A stretch of 64,000 nucleotides of DNA from Delphinus delphis (Eukaryota > Chordata > Mammalia > Artiodactyla > Delphinidae): positions 27,411,730-27,475,729 of the forward strand of contig NC_082697.1 of the NCBI RefSeq assembly GCF_949987515.2, given 5' to 3'. Below are positions 1 to 12,420 of the stretch, piece after piece; position 1 is the stretch's first letter; each line of letters begins with the position of its first letter. Under the pieces are notes generated by a model. That model ran no database searches, was not told the DNA's origin, and worked only from the letters and a program-made list of their open reading frames with translations. The translations under genes and the position numbers were made by a program.

Positions 1-59
1 GGGAGTGGAATTGCTGGGTCTAGTAGAAAGTGTATGTGTAACTTTATTAAAAGTGAGAA

Positions 60-615
60 TTGTGCTTTTAAATAGGGTGGTGAGGGCAAGCTTCACCAGG
101 CGACATTTCAGCAGAGGCCAGAGGAGGTGAGGGGAGCCTTGTGGTGTCTGCAGGGAAGAGTATTCTAGGCAGAGGGAACTGGTGGATGGTGTGTGTGAAG
201 AACAGCGTGGAGGCCAATTTGTTGGGATCAGGGTGAGTGAGGCAGAGAGGCCTAGGAGGTGAGGTCAGTGTGTAACAGGGCTGGATGGTGTCTGGCCCTG
301 TAGGTCATGGTGAGGACATTGGCTTTTACTCTGAGAACCCATGGGAGGGTTCTGAGCAGAGGTGGGACAGGATTGGGCTTGTATTTTAACAACCCCCTTC
401 CCAGATCTCCAAGTGGAGAATGGGCTGTAGGACAGGGAGCAGGGAGGCCAGCAAGAAGGCTACTGCAATAGTCCTGGTGGGATATGCAAGAGCTGACTGG
501 GGTTAAGGTGGCAGAGGGTGAGGACGTCAGATTCTGGGTCTACTCTGAAGGTGGAGCCGCAGTGGAAGCATTGGATATGGGAGGTGAGGGAAATAAGGAC
601 ATGAAGGATGGCTTG
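60..615 (-). repeat. L2 LINE fragment, antisense
   Basis: It resembles the reverse complement of the L2 3' region: a CATTTCAGCAGAGGCC-like block, then GGCTTTTACTCTGAG, GGGTTCTGAGCAGAGG and CTACTGCAATAGTCC in L2 order. Diverged, no open protein. Confidence 0.6.
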
Positions 616-624
616 GCCCCGAGG

Positions 625-925
625 TGGCCTTTAGGAGCTGAGAGTTACTGCCGGCCAACAGCCAGCAAGGAAATTTGTAACTCAGGCCAGCAACCCCAAG
701 GAACTGGACTCTGCAGGTCACCTGAATGAACTTGGAAGAAGACCCTGCGCCTCTGCAACGGAACACGGCCCAGCTGACAGCTTGATTCAGCCTGGTGGGA
801 CCCTGAGCAGAGAACTCAGCTGTGCCATGCCCGGACTCTGACCCACAGAAACTGTAAGATGTTGTTTTCAGTCACTAAGTTGGTGATAATGTTTTGCTCA
901 GCAGTAGGTGACTAATACGGGCATC
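625..925 (+). repeat. MLT1-like (MaLR) LTR remnant
   Basis: It ends with the pattern AAACTGTAAGATG, TCACTAAGTTGG and GTGACTAATACGG, typical of the 3' part of MLT1-class LTRs. No internal coding region is attached. Confidence 0.45.
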
Positions 926-1354
926 CTAGAATCCTACAGTGTCAGAGCTCAAGAGGTCCTTGGCAACCACTGAGTTCAACCTCCTCTTCTACAGATGGGG
1001 AAACCGGGGCCCAGAGAGTAGCTGGGCCTCGAACCCTGGTCCCCGCAGGGAGGAAGTGTCAGGCAGAAGCTGCCCAAGCGCTAGAGGCCCTGCCAGGACC
1101 AGCCCCTCGTCTCCTAGGAGGCTGCGGTACCAGCTCCTCTGCCAACCCCTCCTAGAGAACTGGCTTCTGACCACCCACTGAATACCCTCAGCTCCCGGGC
1201 CAGCAAGCTCAGGCAGGTTCCCCGTCAGGCCAGGCCCAGTGACCGGGAGGGAGGAGCACCCTCGCCTGCAGCAGAGCAGGGCCCAAGGGCATAAGAGCCA
1301 GGCCTGAATCTGAGAGCCCCGGGGAGAAGGACAAAGCACAGGCAGGTCAGAGGA

Positions 1355-1835
1355 ACCGTGGCTAGAATCCCAGCTCTGCCATTCACTGGCTGTAAGACTC
1401 TGGCCAAGGGAAACCCCTTTGTTGAGCTGCAGTGTCCGATCCACGAAATGGGAGCAGGAATGCCTTCCTCCAGATGGCCAGTGAGCTCAGGTACATGAAA
1501 CTGTTAGTGGGAGCTCCGTAAATGCACAAATGCACGTCCCCAACCTCTTCCTTCCTATGGGCCTCAGTTTCCCCATCTGTTAATTGATCTCATGGCTTAG
1601 ATGTGTTTTGGGGGCCCTTTTAGCTCTAACAGTTGACCATTTTAAGGTTCAAATTCTGGCTCTGCTTCTTATCAGTTGTGTGACCTTGGATACGTCACTT
1701 AAGCTCTCTCAGCCCCAGTTTTTTAACTTGTAAAATGGGCTATTAATAATACATACCATTACCTGAGAGACGCAGGTCAGATACCTAGGCTAGTGTCTCA
1801 GAAAATGTCAGCTAGTTTTATTATTGTCATCATTA
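1355..1835 (+). repeat. Two MIR SINE fragments
   Basis: 1355-1525 and 1640-1835 each contain the MIR core (CAGCTCTGCCATTCACTGGC; GTTGTGTGACCTTGG) followed by CTCAGTTT-like and GTAAAATGGG-like blocks. The 930-1354 stretch before them holds only a MIR/L3-like block near 985-1020. Confidence 0.55.
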
Positions 1836-3249
1836 TCATCGTCCCAAGCATGTAAGTAAGGTGGTGCCCGCTCACAGGGGCAATAGGGCAGAGCCTCCCA
1901 GGGTGGGGGAAGTTTGGTTTCCTTGGACACAAATGTTTGTGGGCTGGGCCTACAAACTGCTGGGAAAATAAAACTAGTTCTTTTCCCCCAGCCCTCTGGC
2001 CCTGCACCCATCTTGAACCAAGCCTCCAGTATCACAGTGCTTATAAACGGCAACCCCACAGGCAGGTTTTGGGAAACAAAAATATGCATTTATTTCTCTT
2101 CCCAGTTCTGAGAACCACCTCTTGCTTTTCTCTAGAGGAATACCAGTATCTTGTGCAAACACCTGGAGGAGGGAATGTGTATCATAGACACAAACTGGGG
2201 TAGACATCGCCACGAGGTCCCCGCTGGCCATGTTTGAATTATGCACGCCGTCCTCTGACCACAGCTAATTCTCAGGTGCTTCCAGACACCTGACTGCAGG
2301 CTGGGCAGGCCAGAGTCTCTCCCAGAAATTTGAAACTTGAATAGAGGGCACATAGGCAGAGCCCCTCCCATAAATCCACAGCCAGGCCCTCGGTTAGTCG
2401 CTTTCTGGTGTTTGTCACCCAACTTCGCCTTGGCCAACATGGTGACTGGGGGGACAGAGCATTGTGGCGGGTTGAGGACTGACTGTGGGATGGAGCAGTA
2501 ACCCTCTGGTCCATGCAGGAAGCTGTCAGTTGTTTCTGCCCAGAAAGAGTTCTGGACTCGAAGTCTGGTTCTCCACAACTTTCTGGCTGTGTGACCTTAG
2601 GCAAATCACTCAGCCTCTCTGTGTGGTCCAGTGGGATGGGACCACAGGGGACCTCAATGAGCAGATGGGGAAACTGAGGACCAGGGAGAGGAGGGAGGGG
2701 TTTTACTTAAAGCCACACAGCAAGTTTAGGACAGACCCTGGAGAGCTCCTGGGTCCCCAAAGTGCCAGCCCTGGGGATGGGACAGTCCCTGGAGTAGGAA
2801 GCTTGTCTCTAATTAGTGGCAGGGCTTGTTTCCCCCAGGTGAACCTCAGGCCCCAAGTGCTTCACAGATCACAAATTCCTTTCCCAACCAGTCGTCACAT
2901 TTGGCCCAGCAATATTATCAATGTCACATTCAGGGGCCGAGCAAACTGAGCCCAGCGAGCCCCAAGACAGACTTGTCCAAAGTCGCACCACAAGTTCATG
3001 GCAGTTTGAGCCAGATCTGAAAAGCCTGTGCTTTTTGCTCTAAATCAGTGTTTCCCAAGCTGGTGTTTGGGGATGCACTGGGGGTAGTGGTTAACGAGCT
3101 CCCCATAAGACTTTTTAAGTTGCTTGCTTTCATTTTGACAGTAACCCTAAAAAAGTCACTCGAATATATCATGAACCATCTGCATGACCATAGGTGAGTC
3201 CTATCTGAGATTGTGTTTGGATTTGGGGTCACACTGGCATCAAAGAATA
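1836..3249. other. Intergenic stretch without a gene
   Basis: It holds a MIR-like core at about 2545-2720 (CTGTGTGACCTTAGGCAAAT) and otherwise unplaced sequence. Short open frames on both strands show no family likeness. Confidence 0.5.
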
Positions 3250-3458
3250 ACATTTATTGAGAACTAACCATGGGCTGGGTACTGTGTTTTGTACTTTTCA
3301 TGTAGTATTCATTTAACCCTCACAACAACCCTATAAGATAGGTACTATTATTATCCCCATTTCACAGAGGAAGTTGAGGCACAGAGGGGTTAAGTAATTT
3401 GCAACAAGGTCAACAGCGAGTATGGGGTGCAGCCAAGATTGGAACCCAGGCTGACTTC
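3250..3458 (-). repeat. MIR SINE, antisense
   Basis: Contains the reverse-strand MIR order: TTATTGAGAACTAACCATG, CTCACAACAACCCTATAAG, CCATTTCACAGAGG and GGGGTTAAGTAATTTG. Confidence 0.6.
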
Positions 3459-3473
3459 GGAGCCTGTGATCTT

Positions 3474-3776
3474 TTTTTTTAAGGTAATTTTGCTTACCTT
3501 TATTTATTTTTAAAAAATTTATTTTTGATTTATTTTATTTTTGGCTGCATTGAGTTTTTGTTGCTGTGCGCGGGCTTTCTCTAGTTGTGGCGATCGGGGG
3601 CTACTCTTCGTTGCGGTGTGCGCGGGCTTCTCATTGTGGTGGCTTTTCTTGTTGCGGAGCACGGACTCTAGGCGCGTGGGCTTCAGTAGTTGTGGCACAT
3701 GGGCTCAGTAGTCGGCACTCACGGGCTCTAGAGCGCAGGCTCAGTAGTTGTGGCGCACGGGCTTAGTTGCTCGCCC
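3474..3776 (-). mobile_element. CHR-type tRNA-derived SINE, 5'-truncated
   Basis: On the minus strand it reads as the CHR body with GAAGCCCGCGC-type repeats, ending in an A-rich tail (the T-rich start at 3474-3545). A perfect 16-bp target duplication, CGGAGCCTGTGATCTT, flanks it at 3458-3473 and 3777-3792. The tRNA-like head is missing. Confidence 0.9.
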
Positions 3777-4119
3777 CGGAGCCTGTGATCTTGACCACAA
3801 TGCTTTACCACTGTAACCAGCTCGGAGTGGTGAGAAGAGGCAGGCGTGGCCTTGATATGTAAAATGAATTCCTGCTAAGTGAAGGCCATGTGTTGCAGAG
3901 GTAGAGAGTGGGAAGGAAGTTTTGCCATGGGTAAATGAGAGACAAGCGGTGGGAGAATAAAGTCAGCAGCACACAGAGTTGGATGGAAATGTGTGACGAA
4001 CCCAAAAGAAATGGCAGCACAATCGAGTGTCCCACATTCACACTGCTAGTGACAATTCAGGTTTAGCAAAGCAACGTTGTCCATATCACTAAATTAATAT
4101 TGTTACATTGATGCTGTGA

Positions 4120-4270
4120 CAGCATAACTTAGTGGTTAGGGCTTAAGAGACACGATTCCTGAGTTCAAATCCATCTTCCTCCTTGCCTAGTCCTCAGACT
4201 ATGGGCAAGTCACTCAACCTCCCTGAGCCTCAGTTTTCTCATCTCTAAAATGGAACTATAATAGCACTCG
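4120..4270 (+). repeat. MIR SINE
   Basis: Contains AGCATAACTTAGTGGTTAGG, GTTCAAATCC, TGGGCAAGTCACTCAACCTC and TCTCTAAAATGGAAC in MIR order. Confidence 0.65.
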
Positions 4271-4674
4271 AAAGACTGCTGGTTCCCTATGCAATTCCCT
4301 TCTCTTCCTTTTCTTTGTTGACCAAACCCTGATTTTATTCCTGGTAGCAACGTACCCAGCCAAAACACTACATTCCTAGCCTCTCTTGCAGCTAGCTAAT
4401 GAGTGGAAGTTGTTAAGAGAGTTTTGTTGGAAATATCCTTAGAAGATGCTGATGCAGCGAGAAGAAAAGCAATTTGCCCTTTTTTCTCTTCCTACATGGA
4501 ACTCAGGCATTAAGGCTGGAGCCCCAGCAACTATCTTGGATCAAAAAGGACCTGGAGGATGAAACCATGTATGGTTAAGGATGAAACAACATGAAGCCGG
4601 AAGGAACCTGAGACATTGGTGACACCATGGAGGCTGCACCAGCCCTGGCCCAGAATGATCTTTCCAGATTTCTT

Positions 4675-5535
4675 TTTTAAAATAAACTTTTTTCTTTTTT
4701 GAAAGAACAGTTTTAGGTTTACAGGATTATTGCATAATACAGAGACTTCCTATATACCCCACACCCAGTTTCCCTTATTATTAACATCTTATATTAGTAT
4801 GGTACATTTGTCACCATTAATGAACCAATATTGTTACATTATTATTAACTAAAAAGTCCATTCTTCATTCAGATTTCCTCAGTTTTCCCCAAATGTCCCT
4901 CTTCTATTCCAGGATCCCATCTAGGACACCACATTACATTTAGTCATCATGTCCCCTTAGGCTCCTCTTGGCTATCAAAATTTCTCAGACTTTTCTTGTT
5001 TTTGATGACCTTGACAGTTTTGAGGAATACTGGTCAGGTATTTTGAAAAATGTCCCTCAATTGGGATTTGTCTGATGATTTTCTTATAGTTGGACTGGGT
5101 GATGTGTTTGGGGAGGGAGGTCGCAGACCTGAAGTGGCCGCCTCCTCATGTTCTGTCAACATGACTTAGTGTGGCGGTGAACTTTGATCACTGTCAGGTT
5201 CTCTCTGTAAAGTTACTCCTTTTCCCCTCTTTCTATGCTGTGCTTTTCGGATTAAGGTCACTTTGCACAGCCCACACTCAAGAAGTGGGGAGTTAGTTTC
5301 CCTCCTTAAGGGTGGAGTATCTACGTAAATTATTCCGAATTCTTAGGAGAGTTATCTCTTCTATTTGTTTGTTTATTTACTTATTTATATCAGTATGGGC
5401 TCATAGATATTTATTTTATTCTTTGGGGTGTAATCCAGTAAAACTTTATTTTTTTTACTCAAATTGTTCCACCTTTGGACCTTGGGATCTCGTTCTGTTT
5501 GTTCCCCAGACTTCTCGACATGAGAGTAAAACAAA
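4675..5535 (-). repeat. Old L1M-type LINE fragment, antisense
   Basis: The stretch with TTTAGGTTTACAGGATTATTG, TATACCCCACACCCAGTTTC and CAATATTGTTACATTATTA is characteristic of antisense L1M 3'-region sequence. The 5060-5535 part fits less clearly. No reading frame survives. Confidence 0.5.
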
Positions 5536-5559
5536 CTGAGGTAGATTTTCAACAACAAT

Positions 5560-6010
5560 GGTCTCAAATTCCTCCCATTCCTCCATGCTCATGCCTTTGC
5601 AATGTGACTTTATAGCTTCTGGCATCAAGACCTGACCCTCTCTCCATCCCTGGAGTCTGGGCTGGGCCAAGTGACTTGCTTTAGCCAATGGGAAGAGGCC
5701 AAAGCATGAAAGTGGCTTGTGCATTGGGGCTGCTGCGCCCAGGACCCTAAGACCACCATGTGAGCAAGCAGCGCTAGCCTGTGGAGGAAAAGAGGCCGTG
5801 TGGCCTGGTCACCTCCGCTACCCTTGCCTACAGCCAGGCAGCAGGCACGTGCGGGAGACCTTCGACCATAGCTGACTTCAGATGGATGACAGACCCAGAG
5901 GCGAGCCATCCCCACTGCCCACCCACAGGGTAATGAGCACATCAGTGGTCAGTTTAAGCCACTAGCTTGTGGGGTAGTTTGTTATGAAGCAAAAACTAAC
6001 TGCTACACAA
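5560..6010 (+). repeat. MLT1-like (MaLR) LTR remnant
   Basis: Has GCTTCTGGCATCAAGACCTG, CTTGCTTTAGCCAATGGGA and the ending GTTTAAGCCACTAGCTTGTG then GTAGTTTGTTATGAAGCA, matching MLT1-class LTR structure. Confidence 0.55.
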
Positions 6011-6139
6011 GCCACTTTCTTTTGCCAATCTGTTGAGTTTTCTGTTACATGAAGTCAAGCCTAATTCTAAAAGGACTCAGTATTTACTTCATAGGGAGGT
6101 TGTGGGACTTGAATGAGTGAGGCAGGGACAGTACATGTA

Positions 6140-6265
6140 ATAGTACCCCAGTAGATTAAGAGTAATAATAATAATTATGTAATTATATTCTATTTCTATA
6201 AGATATATAAGATATACAATATAACCATTATGGTTATTATTATTAGTTTTGTAGTGTGTTAGTAT
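6140..6265. repeat. AT-rich low-complexity tract
   Basis: AATAATAATAATTATG and repeated ATATAAGATATA words; simple sequence with no further structure recognised. Confidence 0.7.
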
Positions 6266-7222
6266 TTAATTTGTAACTTTGTTTCAGATTATAGCTGTTT
6301 GAAGACTATAAGCTTCAAGACCTGAGACCTCATTTTGTGAGCGACACAAATCAGTAATGTTCTGTCCATGCCTCCAGCCAGGACCACCAGGAGCACACCA
6401 GTGGTGGTTACACACGGGGGCTTTATCACCCACTGCAGGGAGGGAATGCATGCCATGGGGAACCCAGGTGTCTCAGTAAGAGGGTGTCAGAGAAGGCTTA
6501 TCATAGGATTTGGGCTCGTGTGAAGTGATTTTGAGGAGAGTTTAGGGAAGTGGGGTTTTTCTCTCGATTGGATGCTGTCAGGAAGTGGGAGTCATTACAG
6601 GCTTGGGACCTTGATAATCTTCTCTAAAGAGAAGGTGGGCTAGAGCCAGGCTAACTCTGGTAAGTGGTGAAGAAGCAGCAGTCACTGTGTCAGGTGGGGT
6701 AGGGGGACAGTGTCTCAGCAAAATGTTTCGTCATTCTGCCTGAGACGTGATTACAAGCGGTCTTGGTTTTGTCTTGAGTCATCAGCCACAGAGCACCTTG
6801 TCTGTCGCTGGTGGTCTGTGAAATTGTTTATGTTCGGTGAGACATCAGCTGTCACCTGTGAGTGTCAGGCCAGTTTGCAGCAACGTGATCACCATCCATG
6901 CCAGCTCCCGGATGGCAGGGCTGCTTTTCTCCTTCTCAACTTAAGTCAACACTGGTGAATCTGGGAGGATTCCTTCCCCCTTTTAAAGATCTCAAGTTGA
7001 AGCAAAAGTTCACTCCTGCTCAAACTGGACAGCTATTTTTAAGGCACTTTTCTTCTCCCAGAAGTTTTCCTCTCCCACTTACATATTATATTAACACTAC
7101 CTTAACCATATAGTTATAGTATTAATTGCACATAAATGAATTATATAACCAATAAGATAATAGTAATAATAATATTTATCATGCACTTGCTATGTGTCAG
7201 GTACTGTTCCAAGCATTTTATA
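6266..7222. other. Intergenic stretch, unrecognised
   Basis: No gene or confidently named repeat, apart from a MIR-like antisense block near 7145-7222 (CATGCACTTGCTATGTGTCAGG). Confidence 0.4.
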
Positions 7223-7313
7223 TCTATTCGTTTAAGGATTCTTAACTGGGGTCTTACCACAGTCCATGGATGGAATTTATCTTCATTCATGTTTAATTAA
7301 ATTCAGCACTTTC

Positions 7314-7595
7314 GGGCTTCCCTGGTGGCGCAGTGGTTGAGGATCTGCCTGCCAATGAAGGGGACATGGGTTCGAGCCCTGGTCTGGGAGGATCCCACAT
7401 GCTGTGGAGCAACTGGGACCGTGCGCCACAGCTACTGAGCCTGCGCGTCTGGAGCCTGTGCTCCTCAGCAAGGGAGGCCGCGACAGTGAGAGGCCCGCGC
7501 ACCGCGATGAAGAGTGGCCCCCGCTCGCCGCAACTAGAGAAAGCCCTCGCACAGAAACGAAGACCCAACACAGCCAAAAATTAAAAAAAAAAAAA
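7314..7595 (+). mobile_element. CHR-type SINE, near full length
   Basis: Begins GGGCTTCCCTGGTGGCGCAG with tRNA-Glu-like A and B boxes (GGTTCGAGCCC), has the long body ending CGAAGACCCAACACAGCC and a poly(A) tail. A perfect duplication AAATTCAGCACTTTC lies at 7299-7313 and 7596-7610. Confidence 0.93.
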
Positions 7596-7799
7596 AAATT
7601 CAGCACTTTCTTCAGTTATGAACATGGAGACAAGCCACAGTGGTATTAGGGCCTGGAACTTTGTCACCATTAGAAACCATGGCTACTTTCATATCCTATC
7701 AGTGGTTTCAGATAGCTCAGAATGTTGTTCACAACCACCATTACTTTGAAATTGCAGTATTAATGACATCCACCACTAGATCGTGCAATAAGTGTTTTA

Positions 7800-8045
7800 A
7801 TTAAAAAAATTTAAAATTTTGTATTGGAGTATAGTTGATTTACAATGTTGTGTTAACTTCAGGTGTACAGCAAAGTGATTCATTTATACAAATACATACA
7901 TCCATTCTTTTTTAGATTCTTGTCCTATATAGGTTATTACAGAATACTGAGAAGAGTTCCCTGTGCTATACAGTAGGTCCTTGTTGATAACCTATTTTAT
8001 ATATAGTAGTGTATATATGTTAATCTCAAACTCCTAATTTATCAC
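7800..8045 (-). mobile_element. L1 3' end, antisense, 5'-truncated
   Basis: Reverse complement of the artiodactyl/cetacean L1 tail: GTATTGGAGTATAGTTGATT, ACAGCAAAGTGATTCATTTA, CCCTGTGCTATACAGTAGGT and AACTCCTAATTTATC. Only the 3' few hundred bases are present. Confidence 0.85.
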
Positions 8046-8210
8046 TCCCCCATAAGTGTTAATAGAGAATCATATATAATACTATGTCACAATTGTGTTC
8101 TTTAAAAATATTTTGATAACCACAATTTTAATAAATTTGTTTCCTTCAAAATCTGATGCATTTTATTTCAAGCATTTGAAAACACCATTCTGAGAAGTGC
8201 TCCATGGCTA

Positions 8211-9184
8211 GATCCAAAGGTATCCATGACAAGACAGATGTGAGGAGCCCTGGGCATTGATTAAATCCTCCAGTGACCCCCACGAGCAGGTATTATTACC
8301 AGCATGTTACAGAGGGGGATGTGAGGCACAGAGAGGTTGTACAGTTTGCTTAAGGTCACGCAGGTATCAAGTTGTAGTGCCTTATCTAATCTGAGAGCTG
8401 TGTTTACAGCCTATGGTCTGCTGTGGGCTTGTTCTCTGTGTTGTGCTTATGCATGTGAATGTCCCTAGGCAGGTGTCATGCGTGTGGTTGTATGGATCTC
8501 CATTTCTGTACGTGGGTGTGTGTAATGCATATAGAAAAGGGAACCACAAACACCTGTCCACTCGGGGGGTTCTGTCTGACTTCTGGGATCACTTGGATTA
8601 ATTGCATCTCCACATCCCTTGGGCCCTGGAAACCGAAGGGCTGGGTTGGGGAAGGACAGTGCGGCCAGGCCCGGGGGAAGGGGCAGCAGGTGAAGGTGGG
8701 GTAGGAGGGCAAGCCTAACCCCAGGGCTCAGCCTCTGGCCTGGGTCTAGACATGTAACCTGGGCACAGCCTGGGGGGAGGGGAATTTGGAGGAAAGCGGA
8801 GGCAGTTCCCATAGTGAGCCCTTCTCTTGGGCACCTGTGACTGAAGGCTATCTGGGACCACAGTCCCTGTGCCAGCCTGCCTGTGGGGAGTGGCAGTGCT
8901 GTTGGGAGCTGTAAAGGAAAACCACACTCTTGGAGGGCTTCTTGGCCCTCAATACCCCACTATAACACTACTTCACTGCTGACGCCAGACTGGGTTTTCC
9001 ACACATCAAGCAGTTCTGTGACACCAGCTGGGTGTGTTCTACAATTTAACTCAGTTCTGACACTACCTGGAATTAGTGTCAGATCCTACAAGAGTGCCCT
9101 CCCTCCACTTCAGACACGAGTCTCAAGTTCAGGTTGTCACCTGTGCTTCTGACAGACCAGCTATCAATCGGAGTTTCCCAAGAC
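8211..9184. other. Intergenic stretch without a gene
   Basis: Contains an antisense MIR core at about 8280-8380 (GAGGCACAGAGAGGTTG). The remainder shows no gene and no named repeat; the open frames at 8413-8812 overlap each other on both strands and are not conserved-looking. Confidence 0.45.
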
Positions 9185-9500
9185 CCCCTCCCCAGGTTTC
9201 ATTAATTTGCCAGAGCAACTCACAGAACTCAGGGAACCAGTTTACCTACTAGATCACAAGTTCATTGTAAAAGGATAAAACTTAGGAACAGCCAGATGGA
9301 AGAGATGCGGAGGGCAAGGCATGTGGACGGGGGGGGCGGAGCTTCCATGCCCTGCCTGGGTCCCCACTCTCCCTGCACCTCCATGTGTTCTCCAACCCAG
9401 AAGCTCTATGAACCCCATCCTTTTGGGGTTTTATGGCAGCCTCATTACACAGGCACAGTTGATTAACTCATTGGTTGTTGGTGAAAACTTCCAGCCTGTG
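9185..9500 (+). repeat. Old interspersed repeat, LTR-like, family uncertain
   Basis: Has the recurrent mammalian block CAACTCACAGAACTCAGGGA, AACAGCCAGATGGAAGAGAT, CTCCATGTGTTCTCCAACCC and GATTAACTCATTGG. I recognise it as repetitive but cannot name the family. Confidence 0.4.
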
Positions 9501-10194
9501 TTCACTCCAAGGATTTAGAAGTGAGTGCCAGAAACAGAATGAAGACCAAATCTATATATTTCTTATTATAAATCACAATATCACAGTAGTCTAGTAAAGC
9601 CTGCCCCCTACCCACACAGGTGTCCTGGGGTTCATAGCCTGAGGAGACTGAATCCCCAGAGGGGTCTTTGGATGTGAGCCATCTGAGCCACAGAGCTAAA
9701 GGCTCTTCCCACCCCATGGTCCATGGGATAGGAGTCCCCCAGAAGGGGCCCTTTAATATTCTCCCTGAATCTCTCTCCCTGCTCCTCAGCTGTACCTCTC
9801 AATATATCTTTCCAAAAATGCCAAGTCTGGTTAATTGTTTTCATCCCCAATGTTAAATCATATCAATAACAATAATACATATATCGCATGGCTTATTTGT
9901 GGTCATCATTTGCTAATCCTCATACTCGTGCCGCACCGGGTCAATGATTATAGCTCTGTGATGTGCTTTCTAAGGAGTCGGGGCAGAATGGAAAAAAAAA
10001 TCACAGCAAGTCACCTCATCTCATTTTCTCATTTAAAGAACAGAGACAGTTACTTGAAGTATTTGTGAGGATTAAAAGAAATATCTGTATTTCCTCAGTT
10101 CTGTATGGTAGCCTCTATGTTTACCCAATGCCATGTCTGAGGAAATTTGGGCAGGAAGAGAAAATAACAACTTGTATCTTATCTAATAACAAAA

Positions 10195-10345
10195 AAAGAA
10201 CAGCTTTACTGAAGTAAAACTGACATGATGAATTACACGTATTTAAAGCAAAGCATTTGGTAAGTTTTAACATACGTATACACCCGTGAAACCACCCTAG
10301 TCAAGATAATGCACCATATCATCACCTATAAACGTTTCCACATGT
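10195..10345 (-). repeat. Old L1M fragment, antisense
   Basis: CAGCTTTACTGAAGTAAAAC, TAAAGCAAAGCATTTGG and CACCCGTGAAACCACC are typical of antisense L1M 3' sequence. Confidence 0.5.
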
Positions 10346-10364
10346 GTAATTTAGAGCAGGGGCT

Positions 10365-10720
10365 CTGGGAACTCCCATTTGTCTGTGATTTTCAGAAGGA
10401 TCATTCTCTTGTTTCAATGCTCTGCTGTAGTCTTAACCTTCTTGACGATGGTATATTTGAACTTGTGTTTTGTAAGTGAAGTTTGATGGGATGGTGGCTC
10501 ATGTGGCAGGAGATATGTGTGCATTCATTCCTTGCTACCTTATTAGTATATGCGTTTGTGATGCCTGCTACGTGGCTTCTGTAACAAGCTTATTTTGTAT
10601 GTAGGGCCACACGTTCAGAAGGGCTCCTCTCTTGTTTTAATGCTCTGCTGTCACATCTTAAAATTCTTAATAATTGTCATCTTGAAATTTTTCATTTTAT
10701 CTTTGAACCTGTGTATTGGA
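10365..10720 (+). repeat. Unnamed interspersed repeat, two adjacent partial copies
   Basis: About 10392-10490 and 10612-10735 share TTCAGAAGG...TCTCTTGTTT, AATGCTCTGCTGT and a later GTAAGTGAAGT/GGAAGTGAAGT block. Related blocks occur at 11505-11575 and 63025-63165. Confidence 0.45.
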
Positions 10721-11504
10721 AGTGAAGTCCAATGGGCAATGGATCTTGTGTGTGAGCAGAAGAGAAACATGCGATATGGGTGTTCACCATTCACATACAG
10801 TGTTCACAGTGCCCCATGAGCATAGAATTCTGGTGAACCCACAACGCATGGACATTCAGCGAGACTCAAAATGAGTACAAGGGAAGCGTGTTATATCTAT
10901 GGTAAGGAGGGGCACCAAAGAGGCCACGCTTTCTGTTCAAACTAGAAGTTTCTTAGGTCCCAGAAAAAAGGTAATGGCCTTCCAAGAAACAAGGACAATC
11001 AAGGAAACTTAACATATCCTTTCTTAGTCATGATACTTCCCTGTTTTAGCCAATCACTTACACTGAAAATGATAACATAGAAGGAAGGGGAAACATAGGA
11101 CACCTCATACTTCCCTTTCCTTTCAGCCTTCCTCATTCATTAGTAAGTAGGAAGTAGGGAGTGTCGGTAAAATGTGTGAATATCAAGAAGTGAAATAAAA
11201 GCAATTCAGTTGGTTTGGTGCAACATTTCCACTGTCCTGGTAAGAATGTATGAGCTATGCAATACCAACGGTGTAGTTTCAGTGATTCCACATATGAGTT
11301 AAATGCTCTTAGATTGCATTTAAAACTGTCATTGCACAATATAAACATGAATGGTAAAATTCATGCTAATAATTTAAAATTAATTTTTCTTAGAACAGCA
11401 TTTAGTAGTAAATAAAAAACACCATGACAAGTTGAGAGAGACTAGAAGAGAGGAAACAGCTTTATACTTCAATACTCCTACTGGCACGTTTCTCCTACTT
11501 TTTG

Positions 11505-11575
11505 AACAAGGGGGCCCGCATTTTCATTTTGCATTGGGCCCTGCAAATTATGTTGTTGGCCCGGTTTGGAAAGCT
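11505..11575 (+). repeat. Fragment of the same unnamed repeat
   Basis: TTTTGCATTGGGCCCTGCAA then ATTATGTTGTTGGCCCGG parallels CTGCACTGGGCCCCTCAA then ATTATGTAGCCGGTCC at 63135-63165. Confidence 0.45.
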
Positions 11576-11939
11576 TGCTGTCAGGACGCTTCCTCTCAGA
11601 ATGCAGCTGCCGTGCTGGGAGCAAGCCCAAGCCATATGGAAAGGGCACATGTAGGTGCTCCAGTCAACAGTCCTGCCCAAGCCCAGCCTTTGGGGCATCC
11701 CAGCACAGGTGACAGAAATACAGCCTTCAGATGATTCCACTCCTACCTCTCCTAGCCCTCCCCCAGCCCCACCTCAACTTCCAGACACCTCCATCCACCT
11801 GGGTCTTCCAGCTGAGACCCAGCCTTCATGGAGTAGAGACAAGCCATCCCTGCAGTACCCTGTCTGAGTTCCTGATCTACAGAATCCATGAACAAAATAA
11901 AACACATGGTTGTTATGTTTCACCAGAGATTAGGGTAGT

Positions 11940-12420
11940 TTGATATGCAGTAATAAATGTATCATAGTTTATTCACTCGCGTTGATTCCAATCTTTTGTT
12001 AATACAAATGAAGCTGCAATGAATAACTGTGCATAGTCTATGTACACTTAGGGCAGATTCCTAGAAACGAGGATTACTGTGTCAAAGGGTAAAATGCATA
12101 CACAATTTTGTTAGCTCTTGCCAAATTCCTCTCTAAACAGCCTTCTTTGTGTTTACAGTATATTTGTACATGTATAATTCCCCTCCCCAACATACCTACA
12201 GAGAAACATACATAGAGAAAAATGCATAGAGGTACAGCTTGATGAATTCTTGATGAAACTAAACACATGTGTAACCCTCACCCAGGTCAAGAAACAAACA
12301 TTCCTAGCAGCCTAAAAGCTGCCCTTGTCCCCCTTCCCAGTGAGTACACCCTTCCATGGTATGAATTTACCACTATTTATCCAATTTCCTTTTGGTATTT
12401 CCCGTTAGGGGCTAATACAT
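11940..12420 (+). repeat. Old L1M-type fragments
   Basis: Includes AATGAAGCTGCAATGAATAA, GATTCCTAGAAACGAGGATT and GTGTAACCCTCACCCAGGTC, typical of ancient L1-related sequence. Coding capacity is lost; orientation of the parts is uncertain. Confidence 0.45.

Larger units (their letters stand above)
7223..8210 (+). repeat. Old interspersed repeat, copy 1, split by a SINE and an L1 end
   Basis: The parts at about 7223-7313, 7611-7795 and 8046-8210 look like one old element. The block TCAGTTATGAACATGGAGAC ... CACCATTAGAAACC parallels TCAATTATGAGCATAGGCCC ... TACCGATAGAAATC at 42033-42105 in the same orientation. Possibly a hAT-type DNA transposon; family not named with confidence. Confidence 0.45.

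Noticed and set aside
7314..7400. tRNA-like A and B box promoter sequence
   Set aside because: It is the tRNA-derived head of a SINE; no functional tRNA fold with mature ends.
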